64,000 bases of DNA, taken from Microvirga alba (GTDB lineage Bacteria > Pseudomonadota > Alphaproteobacteria > Rhizobiales > Beijerinckiaceae). The notes beneath the pieces were generated by a model that saw only the letters and a list, made by a program, of their open reading frames with translations, was not told the origin of the DNA and did not search any database. Below, in pieces: positions 54,117-64,000 of the stretch. The stretch lies in contig NZ_JADQDO010000002.1 of the NCBI RefSeq assembly GCF_015694465.1, forward strand, positions 770,767 to 834,766, given 5' to 3'. Within the stretch, counting starts at the first letter, position 1. Every line of letters begins with the position of its first letter. Both the position numbers and the translations under genes were made by a program.

Positions 54117-55328
54117 TCAGCCAGCCCGACGCAGGATGGCCTTGGGCCGTTTGGTGCGAAATTGACCGCGCTCGATGGCGACGAAGTCCAGAACCACCAC
54201 GATGAGGGCCGAAAACCACCAGAGCTGTGCGGTGCCGATGCCGAAGCAGCCGAGGGCGTAGGCCGTGGCAAAGGCTGCCATGATGCCGGGGCCGAGGACG
54301 GGGCGATGACCGCCCGCTCCGATGACCGAGCTGTAGAGCAGAACGGCTCCGGCGGCTGCGCCGATCAGCCCGAGTTCGTACCAGATTTCAAACAGGAAGC
54401 TGTAGGGCGAGGTGGGCGGGATCAGGCCCAGGAAACGACCCCGTAGAGCCGTCTCCAGACCGTGCCCCGTGATCAGTCGCAAGGGCTCGTCGAGGATGAC
54501 GAGGGCCCAGGCGTCAAGGCTCGCGACGGTGGGTGAGGCCGGCCCGAACAGGCTGACGGCGAGAGGCTTTACGATGAACGGCAGAGCGGGCGCGAGCAGC
54601 AGGAGCCCGGCCATGGACCATGCCGTCAGGCGTGCACCAAAACCGGGGCTTGCGGCGGTGATGGCGAAGATCACCGCGCCGACCGCCAATCCTTGCAAGG
54701 AGACGGGATCGGTGGTCAGCAGCGCGCCCAACGCCACGATGATGGCGAGAAGCAGCGCTTCAAGGTTACGACCCCGCGAGTGAAGCCAGGTCACGGCGGG
54801 CCAGAGCAAGAGAACGAGCATGATCATGCCGCGTTCGAGGCTCTGGCCATCCTGATCGAGCCCCTCGGGCCCGCGCAAGGCGACCGCAATCCCGGTGAGC
54901 GCCGCAAGGCCCACGCCGACGGGCAGGATGTAAAGATTTGCCGAGCGCATGCGGTCCGGCATCGCCAGATACCCGGCGAGCGCCATTAGGGCCATGCCGA
55001 CGAGGTTGAACAGCCGCTCCGCGGCGTGGGGCATAAAGGGCGTCCAGATCAGCGACAGCCCGGTCCAGAGCAGCAGGACCATCCCCGCTATTCCGGCCGT
55101 CGAGATGACCACTGCAACCAGTTTCTCGCCGACATTCCTCGCGCCGCCATCAAGGGCCGCCGCAAGAACGAGCAGTATCACCGCCACAGGCGCCAGAACC
55201 ACCAGGGCGCGGCGGGTGAAAAGCGCCGCGAGGGGAATGCCGAAAAACAGCGTCGCGAAGCCGAGGCGCCGCAACATGGCGGCGGCGTTGGCAGAAGGAT
55301 CGTCCAGGAGGGCGGCAGGTCGGACCAT
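54117..55328 (-). CDS. O-antigen-ligase-like polytopic membrane protein
   Basis: A 403-residue inner-membrane protein with about ten to twelve hydrophobic segments. The pattern LWTGLSLIWTPFMPHAAERL followed by the late periplasmic-loop piece ITGHGLETALRG and FLFEIWYELGLIGA resembles the O-antigen ligase/polymerase (Wzy_C) family, where a GHG segment precedes the loop end. No other polysaccharide genes are close. The ATG at 55328 is preferred over a GTG 29 codons earlier. Confidence 0.7.
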   Translation of the reverse strand: MVRPAALLDDPSANAAAMLRRLGFATLFFGIPLAALFTRRALVVLAPVAVILLVLAAALDGGARNVGEKLVAVVISTAGIAGMVLLLWTGLSLIWTPFMPHAAERLFNLVGMALMALAGYLAMPDRMRSANLYILPVGVGLAALTGIAVALRGPEGLDQDGQSLERGMIMLVLLLWPAVTWLHSRGRNLEALLLAIIVALGALLTTDPVSLQGLAVGAVIFAITAASPGFGARLTAWSMAGLLLLAPALPFIVKPLAVSLFGPASPTVASLDAWALVILDEPLRLITGHGLETALRGRFLGLIPPTSPYSFLFEIWYELGLIGAAAGAVLLYSSVIGAGGHRPVLGPGIMAAFATAYALGCFGIGTAQLWWFSALIVVVLDFVAIERGQFRTKRPKAILRRAG

Positions 55329-55488
55329 GAGGGGCGGAGCAATCGAAGGTTGAGAAGGCGGAAGATGCAAGCGTAATGGACGAGATGCAGAAAAGCTGTA
55401 GGTGTATTGCAACACTTACTCAGCCTTTATGGGCCTGCGTCAAAGCCGCTTGGTCGCGTCAGGCCGCCGTTCGCGACGACGGTGCCGG

Positions 55489-56373
55489 TCAGGCCTTCTG
55501 CCCGCGCAGGAAGTTGATGATGCCGGAAAAGTCGTCGCCCTCGTGGCCCGCGCCGTTGAACAGGGCGTAGAGCTGGGCTGCTTCCGCACCGAGAGGCGTC
55601 GCCGCGCCCGAGGACAGGGCAGCTTCCTGCGCCAGCCTCAAATCCTTCAGCATCAACGCGGCCGCGAAACCCGGTTTGTAGCCGTTATTGGCGGGCGAGG
55701 TCGGCACCGGCCCCGGCACCGGGCAATAGGTGGTCAGCGACCAGCATTGGCCGGAGGCGGTGGAGGCGACATCGAACAGGGCCTGATGCGAGAGCCCGAG
55801 CTTCTCGGCCAGCACGAAGGCTTCCGCCACGCCGATCATCGAGATGCCGAGAATCATGTTGTTGCAGATCTTGGCCGCCTGGCCTGCACCCGCCTCGCCG
55901 CAATGCACGACCTTCTTGCCCATTTGCGAGAGGACCGGCTCGGCCCTGGCGAAAGCCTCGTTCGAGCCGCCCGCCATGAAAGTCAGCGTCGCCCCCTTCG
56001 CGCCGCCGACGCCGCCGGAGACGGGAGCGTCGAGGGATTGAAGGCCCAGGTCCCGTGCCATGGCATGGGCCTTTCGGGCGCTGTCCACATCGATGGTGGA
56101 GCAGTCGATCAGCAGGGAGCTGGGCTTCACCTGAGGCAGAATGTCGGTCCAGACCGACAGCACATGCTTGCCGGCGGGCAGCATGGTGATGATGACATCC
56201 GCCTCCTTGACCGCCGCGCCCGCCGATCCGGCGACGGTCACTCCGTCCGCTCGCGCCTGATCGCAGGAGGCGGGCACGAGATCGAACCCGATGACATTGT
56301 GTCCGGCCTTCACGAGATTGGCGGCCATCGGGCCGCCCATGTGGCCGAGGCCGATAAAGGCGATGGTGGTCAT
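55489..56373 (-). CDS. mmsB: 3-hydroxyisobutyrate dehydrogenase
   Basis: Oxidises 3-hydroxyisobutyrate to methylmalonate semialdehyde with NAD+ in valine catabolism. The 294-residue beta-hydroxyacid dehydrogenase has the N-terminal IAFIGLGHMGGPMAANLVKAG split motif, substrate-binding DAPVSGGVGGA and the catalytic lysine in GAGQAAKICNNM. AGGAGG precedes the ATG. It lies downstream of the acyl-CoA dehydrogenase gene on the same strand, with a 71-bp gap holding a REP-like dyad. Confidence 0.94.
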   Translation of the reverse strand: MTTIAFIGLGHMGGPMAANLVKAGHNVIGFDLVPASCDQARADGVTVAGSAGAAVKEADVIITMLPAGKHVLSVWTDILPQVKPSSLLIDCSTIDVDSARKAHAMARDLGLQSLDAPVSGGVGGAKGATLTFMAGGSNEAFARAEPVLSQMGKKVVHCGEAGAGQAAKICNNMILGISMIGVAEAFVLAEKLGLSHQALFDVASTASGQCWSLTTYCPVPGPVPTSPANNGYKPGFAAALMLKDLRLAQEAALSSGAATPLGAEAAQLYALFNGAGHEGDDFSGIINFLRGQKA

Positions 56374-56393
56374 GTTTCCTCCTGTTGCCCGCT

Positions 56394-56421
56394 CCTCCCC
56401 GCTCTCCACAAGGGGGAGGGG
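56394..56421. repeat. REP-like dyad between mmsB and the acyl-CoA dehydrogenase gene
   Basis: CTCCCC...CTCTCCACAAGGGGGAGGGG; same hairpin family as the elements at 31594 and 60250. Confidence 0.6.
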
Positions 56422-56444
56422 ATGACCGTCGCGTTTCCTTCGCC

Positions 56445-57602
56445 TTACCGAGCCTGATTGCCCCGCCCCACCAGTTCACGCGCCACGATGAGGCGCATGA
56501 CCTCGTTGGTGCCTTCCAAAATCTGGTGCACGCGCAAGTCCCGCACGATCTTCTCCACCCCGTAATCCGCAAGATAGCCGTAGCCGCCATGAAGCTGCAG
56601 CGCCTCATTGGCCACCTCGAAACCGGTATCCGTCGCGAAGCGCTTGGCCATGGCGCAGAGCTTCGTCGCATCCGGCGTCTTGGCATCGAGCGCGCAGGCT
56701 GCGCGCCAGAGAAATGTGCGCGCCGCCTCAAGCTCCGTCGCCATGTCGGCCAATCGGAATTGCAGCGCCTGGAAATCCGCGAGGCGCTTGCCGAAGGCCT
56801 TGCGCTCCGACGTGTAGGCAAGCGCCTTGTCCAGCGCCGCCTGCGCGCCGCCGAGCGAGCATGCGCCGATATTGAGCCGTCCTCCGTCGAGCCCGGACAT
56901 GGCGATCTTGAAACCCATGCCCTCGTCCGAGAGCCGATTGGCGACGGGCACGCGCGCATCTTCAAAAATCACCGCAGCGGTCGGCTGCGCGTTCCAGCCC
57001 ATCTTCTTTTCCTGCGCGCCGAAGGAAACGCCCGGCGTGTCCTTCTCGATCACGAGCGTCGAGATGCCGGAGGGACCGTCTTCGCCGGTGCGCACCATGG
57101 TCACGTAGATGTCCGACACGCCAGCGCCGGAGATGAACTGCTTCACGCCGTTGACGATGTAATGGTCGCCGTCGCGCACCGCCCGCGTCTTCAGCGCCGC
57201 CGCATCCGAACCGGAGCCCGGCTCGGTCAGGCAGTAGCTGCCGATCAGCTCCATGGTGCAAAGCCGCGGCAGGAAACGCTGGCGCTGCTCCTCCGACCCA
57301 TAGCGGTCGATCATCCACGAGACCATGTTGTGGATCGAAAGGTAGGCGGAAATCGCGGGACATCCCGTCGCCAGCGCCTCGAAGATCAGAGCCGCATCAA
57401 GACGGCTCATGCCCGATCCACCGACATCCTCGCGCGTATAGATCGCCGCCATGCCGAGGCTTGCGGCTTCGCGCATCACGTCGACGGGAAAGTGCTTCTT
57501 CTCGTCCCATTCGAGGGCGTGGGGGGCGAGGTTATCCGCCGCGAAGGCGAGGGCCATGTCACGGATGGCGATTTGGTCTTCGGTGAGAGAGAACTGATTC
57601 AT
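56445..57602 (-). CDS. Acyl-CoA dehydrogenase, probable isobutyryl-CoA dehydrogenase
   Basis: A 385-residue FAD acyl-CoA dehydrogenase. Family marks are [17 protein letters not shown] (FAD/substrate loop), [17 protein letters not shown], the [18 protein letters not shown] segment and the C-terminal [17 protein letters not shown]. Between mmsB and mmsA it most likely acts on isobutyryl-CoA (valine route, ACAD8 type). The catalytic Glu of short-branched-chain enzymes falls in the EGTNE stretch. Same strand as mmsA and mmsB. Confidence 0.88.
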   Translation of the reverse strand: MNQFSLTEDQIAIRDMALAFAADNLAPHALEWDEKKHFPVDVMREAASLGMAAIYTREDVGGSGMSRLDAALIFEALATGCPAISAYLSIHNMVSWMIDRYGSEEQRQRFLPRLCTMELIGSYCLTEPGSGSDAAALKTRAVRDGDHYIVNGVKQFISGAGVSDIYVTMVRTGEDGPSGISTLVIEKDTPGVSFGAQEKKMGWNAQPTAAVIFEDARVPVANRLSDEGMGFKIAMSGLDGGRLNIGACSLGGAQAALDKALAYTSERKAFGKRLADFQALQFRLADMATELEAARTFLWRAACALDAKTPDATKLCAMAKRFATDTGFEVANEALQLHGGYGYLADYGVEKIVRDLRVHQILEGTNEVMRLIVARELVGRGNQAR

Positions 57603-57661
57603 GGCCCTAAATCGTCACGACACGGGTGGCTCGTGCACCCCGACTTTGGATCTAGAGACAA

Positions 57662-57689
57662 AATGGCCGGGAGGGAGCCCCCGGCCATT
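57662..57689 (-). terminator. Probable terminator of mmsA
   Basis: AATGGCCGGG (57662-57671) pairs with CCCGGCCATT (57680-57689). On the minus strand a short T-rich stretch (TTTGTCT) follows, so partial read-through into the acyl-CoA dehydrogenase gene is possible. Confidence 0.6.
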
Positions 57690-57700
57690 GCAGTTTTGAC

Positions 57701-59197
<1,497 letters not shown>

Positions 59198-59255
59198 GGC
59201 GTCTCCCTCCTCAGGGGGCTTGGTTTGATGGGCTTTTGAGCGCCTTCTTTCTATC

Positions 59256-59314
59256 ATTGTCAAAATCGCACGACTATGGGTGAAATCGAAGCCACGTTGT
59301 GCGAAAATGCCAAT
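59256..59314. promoter_or_regulatory. Candidate LysR operator between mmsA and the LysR gene
   Basis: An imperfect 19-bp inverted repeat, 59256-59274 and 59296-59314: ATTG-CA-TCGCAC on one side matches its inverted copy GTGCGA-TG-CAAT on the other, with inner TCGCACGAC/GTTGTGCGA. It lies in the 133-bp divergent gap, the usual place for LysR autoregulation and activation. Confidence 0.6.
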
Positions 59315-59330
59315 ATGAAAGGGAGGGCCG

Positions 59331-60221
59331 ATGAGCGCTTTCGATTGGGACGATCTCCGCTTTTTCCTGGCGGTGGCTCGCGTCGGCCGCCTGACGGTGG
59401 CGGCGCGCCGACTGGAAGCGGACCACACCACCGTCTCCCGCCGTATCTCGGCCCTGGAGAAGTCGCTCAAGGCCAAGCTTTTCGAGCGCAGCCCGCAAGG
59501 CTACACCCTGACGGAGCAGGGCGAGCGGCTTCTCGCCAAAGCCGAGAGCATGGAAAGCCAGGCGCTCGCGGTCGCCAGCGAAATCGGCGGCACGGACCTT
59601 GCCGTCAGCGGCACCGTGAGGGTCGGCGCGCCGGATGGCCTGGGCACCTATTTTCTTGCCGCGGAACTGGGAACGCTGGCCGAGCGCCATCCCGATCTGA
59701 CGATCCAGCTCGTCGCCCTGCCGCGCACCTTTTCGCTCTCCAAGCGCGAGGCGGATATCGCCGTGACCGTCGAACAGCCGACGGAAGGGCGCCTCATCTC
59801 GCGCAAGCTCACCGATTACCGCCTGCGGCTCTACGCGTCGAAAGCTTATCTCGACGGGCACGGGGTTCCCAAGGAGCCGGAGGACCTCGCCGGCCGGCTC
59901 CTCGTCACCTACGTGACGGACCTGATCTACAGCCCGGCGCTGGAATATTTCGCCGGCCTCGAGAAATACGGCCCCCGCCGCTATGAATGCGCCAGCGTCG
60001 TTGCCCAGCTTGAGGCGGTGCGGGCAGGCGTCGGCATCGGCATCCTGCATGACTACGCCGCGCGGCAATATCCGGAGCTGCGGGTGGTGCTGCCCGAGAT
60101 TTCTTTCATGCGCACCTATTGGATCGTGACCCATGCGGAGGTGCGCAACCTCCACCGGATCGCCGAGGTCCACGCCTTCATGCTGGAGCGGGTGAAGGCC
60201 AACAGGAGCCTTTTCGTGTGA
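59331..60221 (+). CDS. LysR-family regulator, divergent from mmsA
   Basis: A 296-residue LysR-type regulator. The N-terminal winged HTH spans FDWDDLRFFLAVARVGRL to ADHTTVSRRISALEKSLKAKLFER, and the C-terminal effector domain shows VGAPDGLGTYFLAAEL. GAAAGGGAGGG precedes the ATG. Divergent orientation and a shared inverted repeat suggest it controls mmsA and the valine genes behind it; the effector is unknown. Confidence 0.9.
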   Translation: MSAFDWDDLRFFLAVARVGRLTVAARRLEADHTTVSRRISALEKSLKAKLFERSPQGYTLTEQGERLLAKAESMESQALAVASEIGGTDLAVSGTVRVGAPDGLGTYFLAAELGTLAERHPDLTIQLVALPRTFSLSKREADIAVTVEQPTEGRLISRKLTDYRLRLYASKAYLDGHGVPKEPEDLAGRLLVTYVTDLIYSPALEYFAGLEKYGPRRYECASVVAQLEAVRAGVGIGILHDYAARQYPELRVVLPEISFMRTYWIVTHAEVRNLHRIAEVHAFMLERVKANRSLFV

Positions 60222-60249
60222 TCTGCGGTCATCCTGGGCCGCTCTTCTT

Positions 60250-60270
60250 CCCTCCCCCTTGCGGGGAGGG
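60250..60270. repeat. REP-like hairpin downstream of the LysR gene
   Basis: CCCTCCCC...TTGC...GGGGAGGG, same type as 31594-31615. Confidence 0.7.
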
Positions 60271-60460
60271 AACGAGGGGGTCGAGAAAGTCAGAGCGCTG
60301 CGTTTCATATTGAAAGCTTCAGGGTTGCTACAGCATCTGTCTCTCAAAGCGTTTCGCCCGGTCAAAGGGGGAGGGGAGAGGGCGCGCGCTTCTGCGCCTC
60401 TTCACCTCCGCAGCCAGACGGTCTAAGGCTTTTTTCAAAATCAAACCCACGGAGTTCTCG

Positions 60461-61432
60461 ATGCCCTCCAAGCTCGACCAATTGCGCGCCATGACCGTCG
60501 TCGTTGCCGATACGGGCGATCTCGATGCGGTGCGCCGCCTGCAGCCGCAGGATTGCACCACCAACCCGACGCTGCTTCTGAAAGCCGTCGAGAACCCGGC
60601 CTATGCGGCCATTGTGGACGAGGCCCTGACGTGGGGCCGCAAGCAGAGCGGTTCGCGCGAGGGTGTCGTTGCGGCAATCTGCGACCGCCTCGCGGTGGCC
60701 TTCGGTGCGGAACTCGCCCGCATCGTCCCGGGCCGCGTTTCGACCGAGGTCGATGCCGACCTGTCCTTCGACACCGAGGCGACGCTTGCCAAGGCGCGGG
60801 CCATCATCAAGGCCTATGAGGAGCACGGCATCGGGCGCGAGCGTATCCTGATCAAGATCGCCTCCACCTGGGAGGGCATCCGCGCGGCGGAGGTTCTGCA
60901 GAAGGAAGGCATCGACTGCAATCTCACGCTCCTCTTCGCGCAGGCGCAGGCGCAGGCCTGTGCCGAGGCGGGCGTGTTCCTGATCTCGCCCTTCGTCGGC
61001 CGCATCCTCGACTGGCACGTGAAGGCTGGCGGCGGCCCCTACACCGGCGAGACCGATCCGGGCGTGCTCTCGGTGCGCAACATCTACGCGTCGTATAAGG
61101 CGCAAGGCATCAAGACCGTCGTGATGGGCGCGTCCTTCCGCAATATCGGGGAAATCGAGGCACTCGCCGGTTGCGACCGGCTCACCATCTCGCCCGCGCT
61201 CCTCGACGAGTTGGCGAAGGCTGAGGGCGAGCTTCCGCGCAAGCTGTCGTCGGATGGCGTCGCGAAGATCGCCCCGCTACCGCGCCTCGACGAGAAGAGC
61301 TTCCGCTTCGCGTTGAACGAGGATGCGATGGCGACAGAAAAGCTCTCAGAGGGCATCCGCGCTTTCGTGAAGGACCTGCGCTCCTTGCGCGCGCTCGTCG
61401 CGAAGCATCTCGACACGGCGAAGGCGGCGTAA
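60461..61432 (+). CDS. tal: Transaldolase
   Basis: Transfers a dihydroxyacetone unit between sugar phosphates in the non-oxidative pentose phosphate pathway. The 323-residue class I aldolase-fold protein has [13 protein letters not shown] near the N-terminus, [11 protein letters not shown], and the Schiff-base lysine Lys132 in [25 protein letters not shown] follows. Length fits the TalB type. The next gene starts 4 bp after the stop. Confidence 0.95.
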   Translation: MPSKLDQLRAMTVVVADTGDLDAVRRLQPQDCTTNPTLLLKAVENPAYAAIVDEALTWGRKQSGSREGVVAAICDRLAVAFGAELARIVPGRVSTEVDADLSFDTEATLAKARAIIKAYEEHGIGRERILIKIASTWEGIRAAEVLQKEGIDCNLTLLFAQAQAQACAEAGVFLISPFVGRILDWHVKAGGGPYTGETDPGVLSVRNIYASYKAQGIKTVVMGASFRNIGEIEALAGCDRLTISPALLDELAKAEGELPRKLSSDGVAKIAPLPRLDEKSFRFALNEDAMATEKLSEGIRAFVKDLRSLRALVAKHLDTAKAA

Positions 61433-61436
61433 GCGC

Positions 61437-62009
61437 GTGACGACCGCTCTCGTCATCATCGATGTTCAGGCGGGTATTCTGAATAAGCCGGGCGAGCGTC
61501 GCCCGGCTGTGCTTGAGCGGTTCGACGCGGTGCGTGCACGCATCGCGCAGTTGGTTGATGACGCGAGGCGCGCCAATGTGCCGGTGATTTTCGTTCAGCA
61601 TGATGGCGTGCCCGGCCATCGGTTGGAGGTCGGCACGCCCGGCTGGGAGATCTGCGGCGATCTCAATCGTGCCGATGGCGATGCCGTCGTGCGCAAGACT
61701 GCCGGCGATTCCTTCCACGACACCAATCTTCAGGCCGTTCTTGCGCAGCAGGGGGCGAAGCATCTGGTCGTTGTCGGCCTCATGACGCAATACTGCGTCG
61801 ACACCACATGCCGTCGCGCCGTCAGCCTCGGCTACGACGTGACGCTCGTGGCCGATGCGCACACGACGGACGATAGCGGCGCGCTGACCGTCGAGCAGAT
61901 TGTGGCGCACCACAACACGCTACTCGATGGCTTCGATGCAGGGCCAGCGGTGATTTCCGTGAGACCCGCGAAGGATGTCATTTTCGCGAAAAGCGGAGAG
62001 GCCGCTTAA
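61437..62009 (+). CDS. Isochorismatase-family cysteine hydrolase
   Basis: A 190-residue hydrolase with the full catalytic triad: Asp9 (VIIDVQ), Lys87 (VVRKTAGDSF) and Cys120 (GLMTQYCVDTT), preceded by the cis-peptide turn typical of the fold. Relatives hydrolyse amides, ureas or nicotinamide; the substrate is not evident. GTG start at 61437, 4 bp after tal, so probably cotranscribed. Confidence 0.9.
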   Translation: MTTALVIIDVQAGILNKPGERRPAVLERFDAVRARIAQLVDDARRANVPVIFVQHDGVPGHRLEVGTPGWEICGDLNRADGDAVVRKTAGDSFHDTNLQAVLAQQGAKHLVVVGLMTQYCVDTTCRRAVSLGYDVTLVADAHTTDDSGALTVEQIVAHHNTLLDGFDAGPAVISVRPAKDVIFAKSGEAA

Positions 62010-62047
62010 GGCCTCCGCTGCCCGACATTTCTCTTTGACAGGCAACA

Positions 62048-62129
62048 CCCTCATCCTGAGGAGCAGCCGTATGGCTGCGTCTCGAAGGAGGATCCCGCAC
62101 ACACTGGAAACGCCTCGCCCTTCGAGACG
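62048..62129. repeat. Interspersed repeat with nested dyads
   Basis: CCCTCATCCTGAGGAG is followed by a GCAGCC-GTAT-GGCTGC hairpin (62063-62078). CGTCTCGAAGG (62078-62088) is a perfect inverted copy of CCTTCGAGACG (62119-62129). This CTGAGGAG...GTCTCGAAGG module is common between Rhizobiales genes. It separates converging genes. Confidence 0.8.
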
Positions 62130-62149
62130 TTTCAGAAGAGAGAGAGAGA

Positions 62150-63829
62150 TCACTTGCCTTCGCTGATCGCCTTCTCGCGGATCTGCGTCAGCGACATCGC
62201 GGGCGTGATCGCCTCCGGGTCGAGGATGCAGTGCAGGATCGCGGGCTTACCGGATGTCAGGGCGCGGTCAAGCGCGGGGAAGAATTCTTCCGTCGTTTCC
62301 ACGCGCTCGCCGTAACCGCCGAAGGCCTTGGCGTAAGTCGCGAAATCCGGGTTCTTGAGGTTCGTCGCCGAAACGCGGCCGGGATATTCGCGCTCCTGGT
62401 GCATGCGGATCGTGCCGTACATGCCGTTATCGATGAGAACCACGAGGATCGGCAGATCGTATTGCACGGCGGTGGCGAATTCCTGCCCGTTCATGAGGAA
62501 GTCGCCGTCGCCGGCGAACACCACCACGTGGCTCTGCGGCTGCACGCGCTTCGCGCCAACCGCCGCCGGAACGCCATAGCCCATGGAGCCGGAGGTCGGC
62601 GCGAGCTGCGTGCCGTAATGACGGAACGGCCAGAAGCGGTGAATCCAGGTCGCGAAATTGCCTGCGCCGTTGCAGAAGATCGTGTCGGCAGGCAGCCGTT
62701 CGCGCAGGAAGGCCATGACCTCGCCCATCTGCAATTGGCCCGCGTGGCGGATCTTGGTCGGATCGCTCCAGGCGAGATAATCGGCATGCGCCGTTTTGGT
62801 GCCTTCCGACCAGCGAACCGGGGCCGATGGCTTGAGCTTGGAAAGCTCCGCCGCGAACGCGATAGGCGAGGCGTTGATCGCGAGATGCGGGCTGTACACG
62901 CGGCCCAACTCGCTCGAATCGGGATGGATGTGCACCAGCTTCTGCTTGGGCGCGGGAATATCGAGCAGGCTGTAGCCCTGGCTCGGCACTTCCGAGAGAC
63001 GTCCGCCCACCATCAGGATGAGATCGGCATCCTTGATGCGGGAGAGAAGCTTCGGATTGACGCCAAGGCCGAGATCGCCCGCGTAAGACGCGTGATCGGC
63101 GGGAAAAAGCATCTGACGACGGAAGGTGCAGGCAACGGGGAGCTGGAAGCTCTCTGCGAAGCGCGCAAAGTCCTTCACCGCCTCATCCGACCAACGGCTG
63201 CCGCCGAGAAGCGCGATGGGGCGTTCCGCGCCTTGCAGCAGCGTCTGCAATTCCGCGACTTGCGCTGAAGACGGATAGGTCTCGATGACCTTGTAGCGCG
63301 GCGCGTCGGCGACATCGGCCAACTCGGTCAGCACGTCTTCCGGCAGTGCGATGACGACCGGGCCGGGGCGGCCGCTGGTGGCGACGTGGAAAGCGCGCGA
63401 AACGATCTCCGGGAAGCGAGCCGGATCGTCGACTTCCGTCGCCCATTTGGCGAGTGGACCGAAGGCGGCGCGGTAGTCGAGCTCCTGGAACGCCTCGCGC
63501 TCGCGCATGCCGCGCTCGATCTGGCCGACGAACAGGATCATAGGGGTCGAATCCTGCTTGGCGATGTGAATGCCGGGCGAGGCGTTGGTCGCGCCGGGGC
63601 CACGCGTGACGAAGCAGATGCCGGGGCGGCCGGTGAGCTTGCCGTAAGCTTCCGCCATCATCGCCGCGCCGCCTTCCTGACGGCAGACCGTGACGTTGAT
63701 CGAGGCGTCATGCAGGGCGTCGAGGGCGGCGAGGTAGCTCTCCCCCGGCACGCAGAAAATGTGATCGACCCCATGAAGAGTAAGTTGATCGACAAGGATC
63801 TGACCGCCGGTGCGGGAGGGCGCTTTCAT
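62150..63829 (-). CDS. Thiamine-pyrophosphate-dependent enzyme (acetolactate synthase-like)
   Basis: A 559-residue ThDP enzyme of the acetolactate synthase/benzoylformate decarboxylase superfamily. It has the catalytic-Glu region CRQEGGAAMMAEAYGK, GICFVTRGPGATNASPG, a central domain (IALLGGSRW, LILMVGGRLSE) and the ThDP-Mg site FAGDGDFLMNGQEFAT...LIDNGMYG. It is not the biosynthetic IlvB by context (no ilvN). The neighbouring ALDH7-type gene on the same strand suggests an amino-acid or 2-keto-acid catabolic role; the substrate is unknown. Confidence 0.85.
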   Translation of the reverse strand: MKAPSRTGGQILVDQLTLHGVDHIFCVPGESYLAALDALHDASINVTVCRQEGGAAMMAEAYGKLTGRPGICFVTRGPGATNASPGIHIAKQDSTPMILFVGQIERGMREREAFQELDYRAAFGPLAKWATEVDDPARFPEIVSRAFHVATSGRPGPVVIALPEDVLTELADVADAPRYKVIETYPSSAQVAELQTLLQGAERPIALLGGSRWSDEAVKDFARFAESFQLPVACTFRRQMLFPADHASYAGDLGLGVNPKLLSRIKDADLILMVGGRLSEVPSQGYSLLDIPAPKQKLVHIHPDSSELGRVYSPHLAINASPIAFAAELSKLKPSAPVRWSEGTKTAHADYLAWSDPTKIRHAGQLQMGEVMAFLRERLPADTIFCNGAGNFATWIHRFWPFRHYGTQLAPTSGSMGYGVPAAVGAKRVQPQSHVVVFAGDGDFLMNGQEFATAVQYDLPILVVLIDNGMYGTIRMHQEREYPGRVSATNLKNPDFATYAKAFGGYGERVETTEEFFPALDRALTSGKPAILHCILDPEAITPAMSLTQIREKAISEGK

Positions 63830-63919
63830 GGAAGGCTCGCGATGTGAGGAAAAACCGGGAGAGGGAAGCGGAGGGCGAGAGCCGCCCTCCGCGGGATCAA
63901 CAGGAACGGCGATGCGATT

Positions 63920-64000
63920 TTAAGCGTCGACGTCGAATTTCACGCCCTGGGCGAGCGGCAGCGTGGTGCCGTAATTGATCGTGTTGGTGGCGCGGCGCAT
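63920..64000 (-). CDS. C-terminus of an ALDH7-family (aminoadipate-semialdehyde type) dehydrogenase, partial
   Basis: The last 26 codons (RRATNTINYGTTLPLAQGVKF, split here from a DVDA end) and a TAA stop are present; the rest lies beyond the window. The RRxTNTINY-xxLPLAQGxKF ending is diagnostic for the antiquitin/ALDH7 family, which includes bacterial L-aminoadipate-semialdehyde (piperideine-6-carboxylate) dehydrogenases of lysine catabolism. It is upstream of, and co-oriented with, the ThDP enzyme gene, 90 bp apart. Confidence 0.8.
   Translation of the reverse strand: MRRATNTINYGTTLPLAQGVKFDVDA

Noticed and set aside
62150..63829. Biosynthetic acetolactate synthase large subunit (ilvB/ilvI)
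   Set aside because: No regulatory subunit gene follows, and the neighbour is a catabolic ALDH7-type dehydrogenase.

Overview
The window is chromosomal DNA from an alphaproteobacterium of the order Hyphomicrobiales (Rhizobiales). I infer this from the high G+C content, the rhizobial-type inositol operon with an RpiR-family IolR, the glutathione-dependent formaldehyde pathway, the katA/oxyR pair and the many short palindromic intergenic repeats. The genus cannot be fixed by reading alone. No rRNA, CRISPR array or complete transposon was seen.

Layout. 0-8.7 kb: a membrane-anchored hypothetical protein, formaldehyde detoxification (fghA, adhC), an MBL-fold hydrolase, divergent katA/oxyR, and a kinase plus PLP-enzyme pair resembling hydroxylysine kinase and phospholyase. 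9.0-13.3 kb: a large autotransporter. 13.4-22 kb: cysteine synthase, TauE/SafE, an oxidoreductase, MFS and DMT transporters, minCDE and an RlpA-like protein. 22.3-28.5 kb: tRNA-Arg(CCG) followed by an integrated element of about 6.1 kb, bounded by a 48-bp direct repeat of the tRNA 3' end. The element carries a tyrosine integrase, a two-gene winged-helix/PLD-like module, a serine recombinase, a phage-like P-loop ATPase and a small conserved protein. 28.5-30.7 kb: AI-2E-type permease, slyX, trhO. 30.8-44.1 kb: myo-inositol catabolism (iolC, a membrane protein, iolD, iolE, iolB on the minus strand; iolG, an ABC importer and a second Gfo/Idh dehydrogenase on the plus strand; iolR). 44.1-45.0 kb: a gene-free, hairpin-rich stretch. 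45-55.3 kb: recQ, a BaiN-like flavoprotein, a CAP lipoprotein, a DMT transporter, ribA, an M20 amidohydrolase and an O-antigen-ligase-like protein. 55.5-60.2 kb: valine/methylmalonate-semialdehyde catabolism with a divergent LysR regulator. 60.4-64 kb: transaldolase, a cysteine hydrolase, a ThDP enzyme and the 3' end of an ALDH7-type dehydrogenase.

How it works together. IolG, IolE, IolD, IolB and the IolC-DUF2090 fusion would take inositol to DHAP plus malonate semialdehyde. The only candidate here for the last step (IolA) is the mmsA product about 20 kb away, which also serves valine degradation. IolR-type GGAA-N6-TTCC sites lie in the iolC/iolG gap and in front of the ABC importer. The best candidate for an undescribed system is the tRNA-Arg island, specifically its translationally coupled winged-helix plus PLD-like gene pair.
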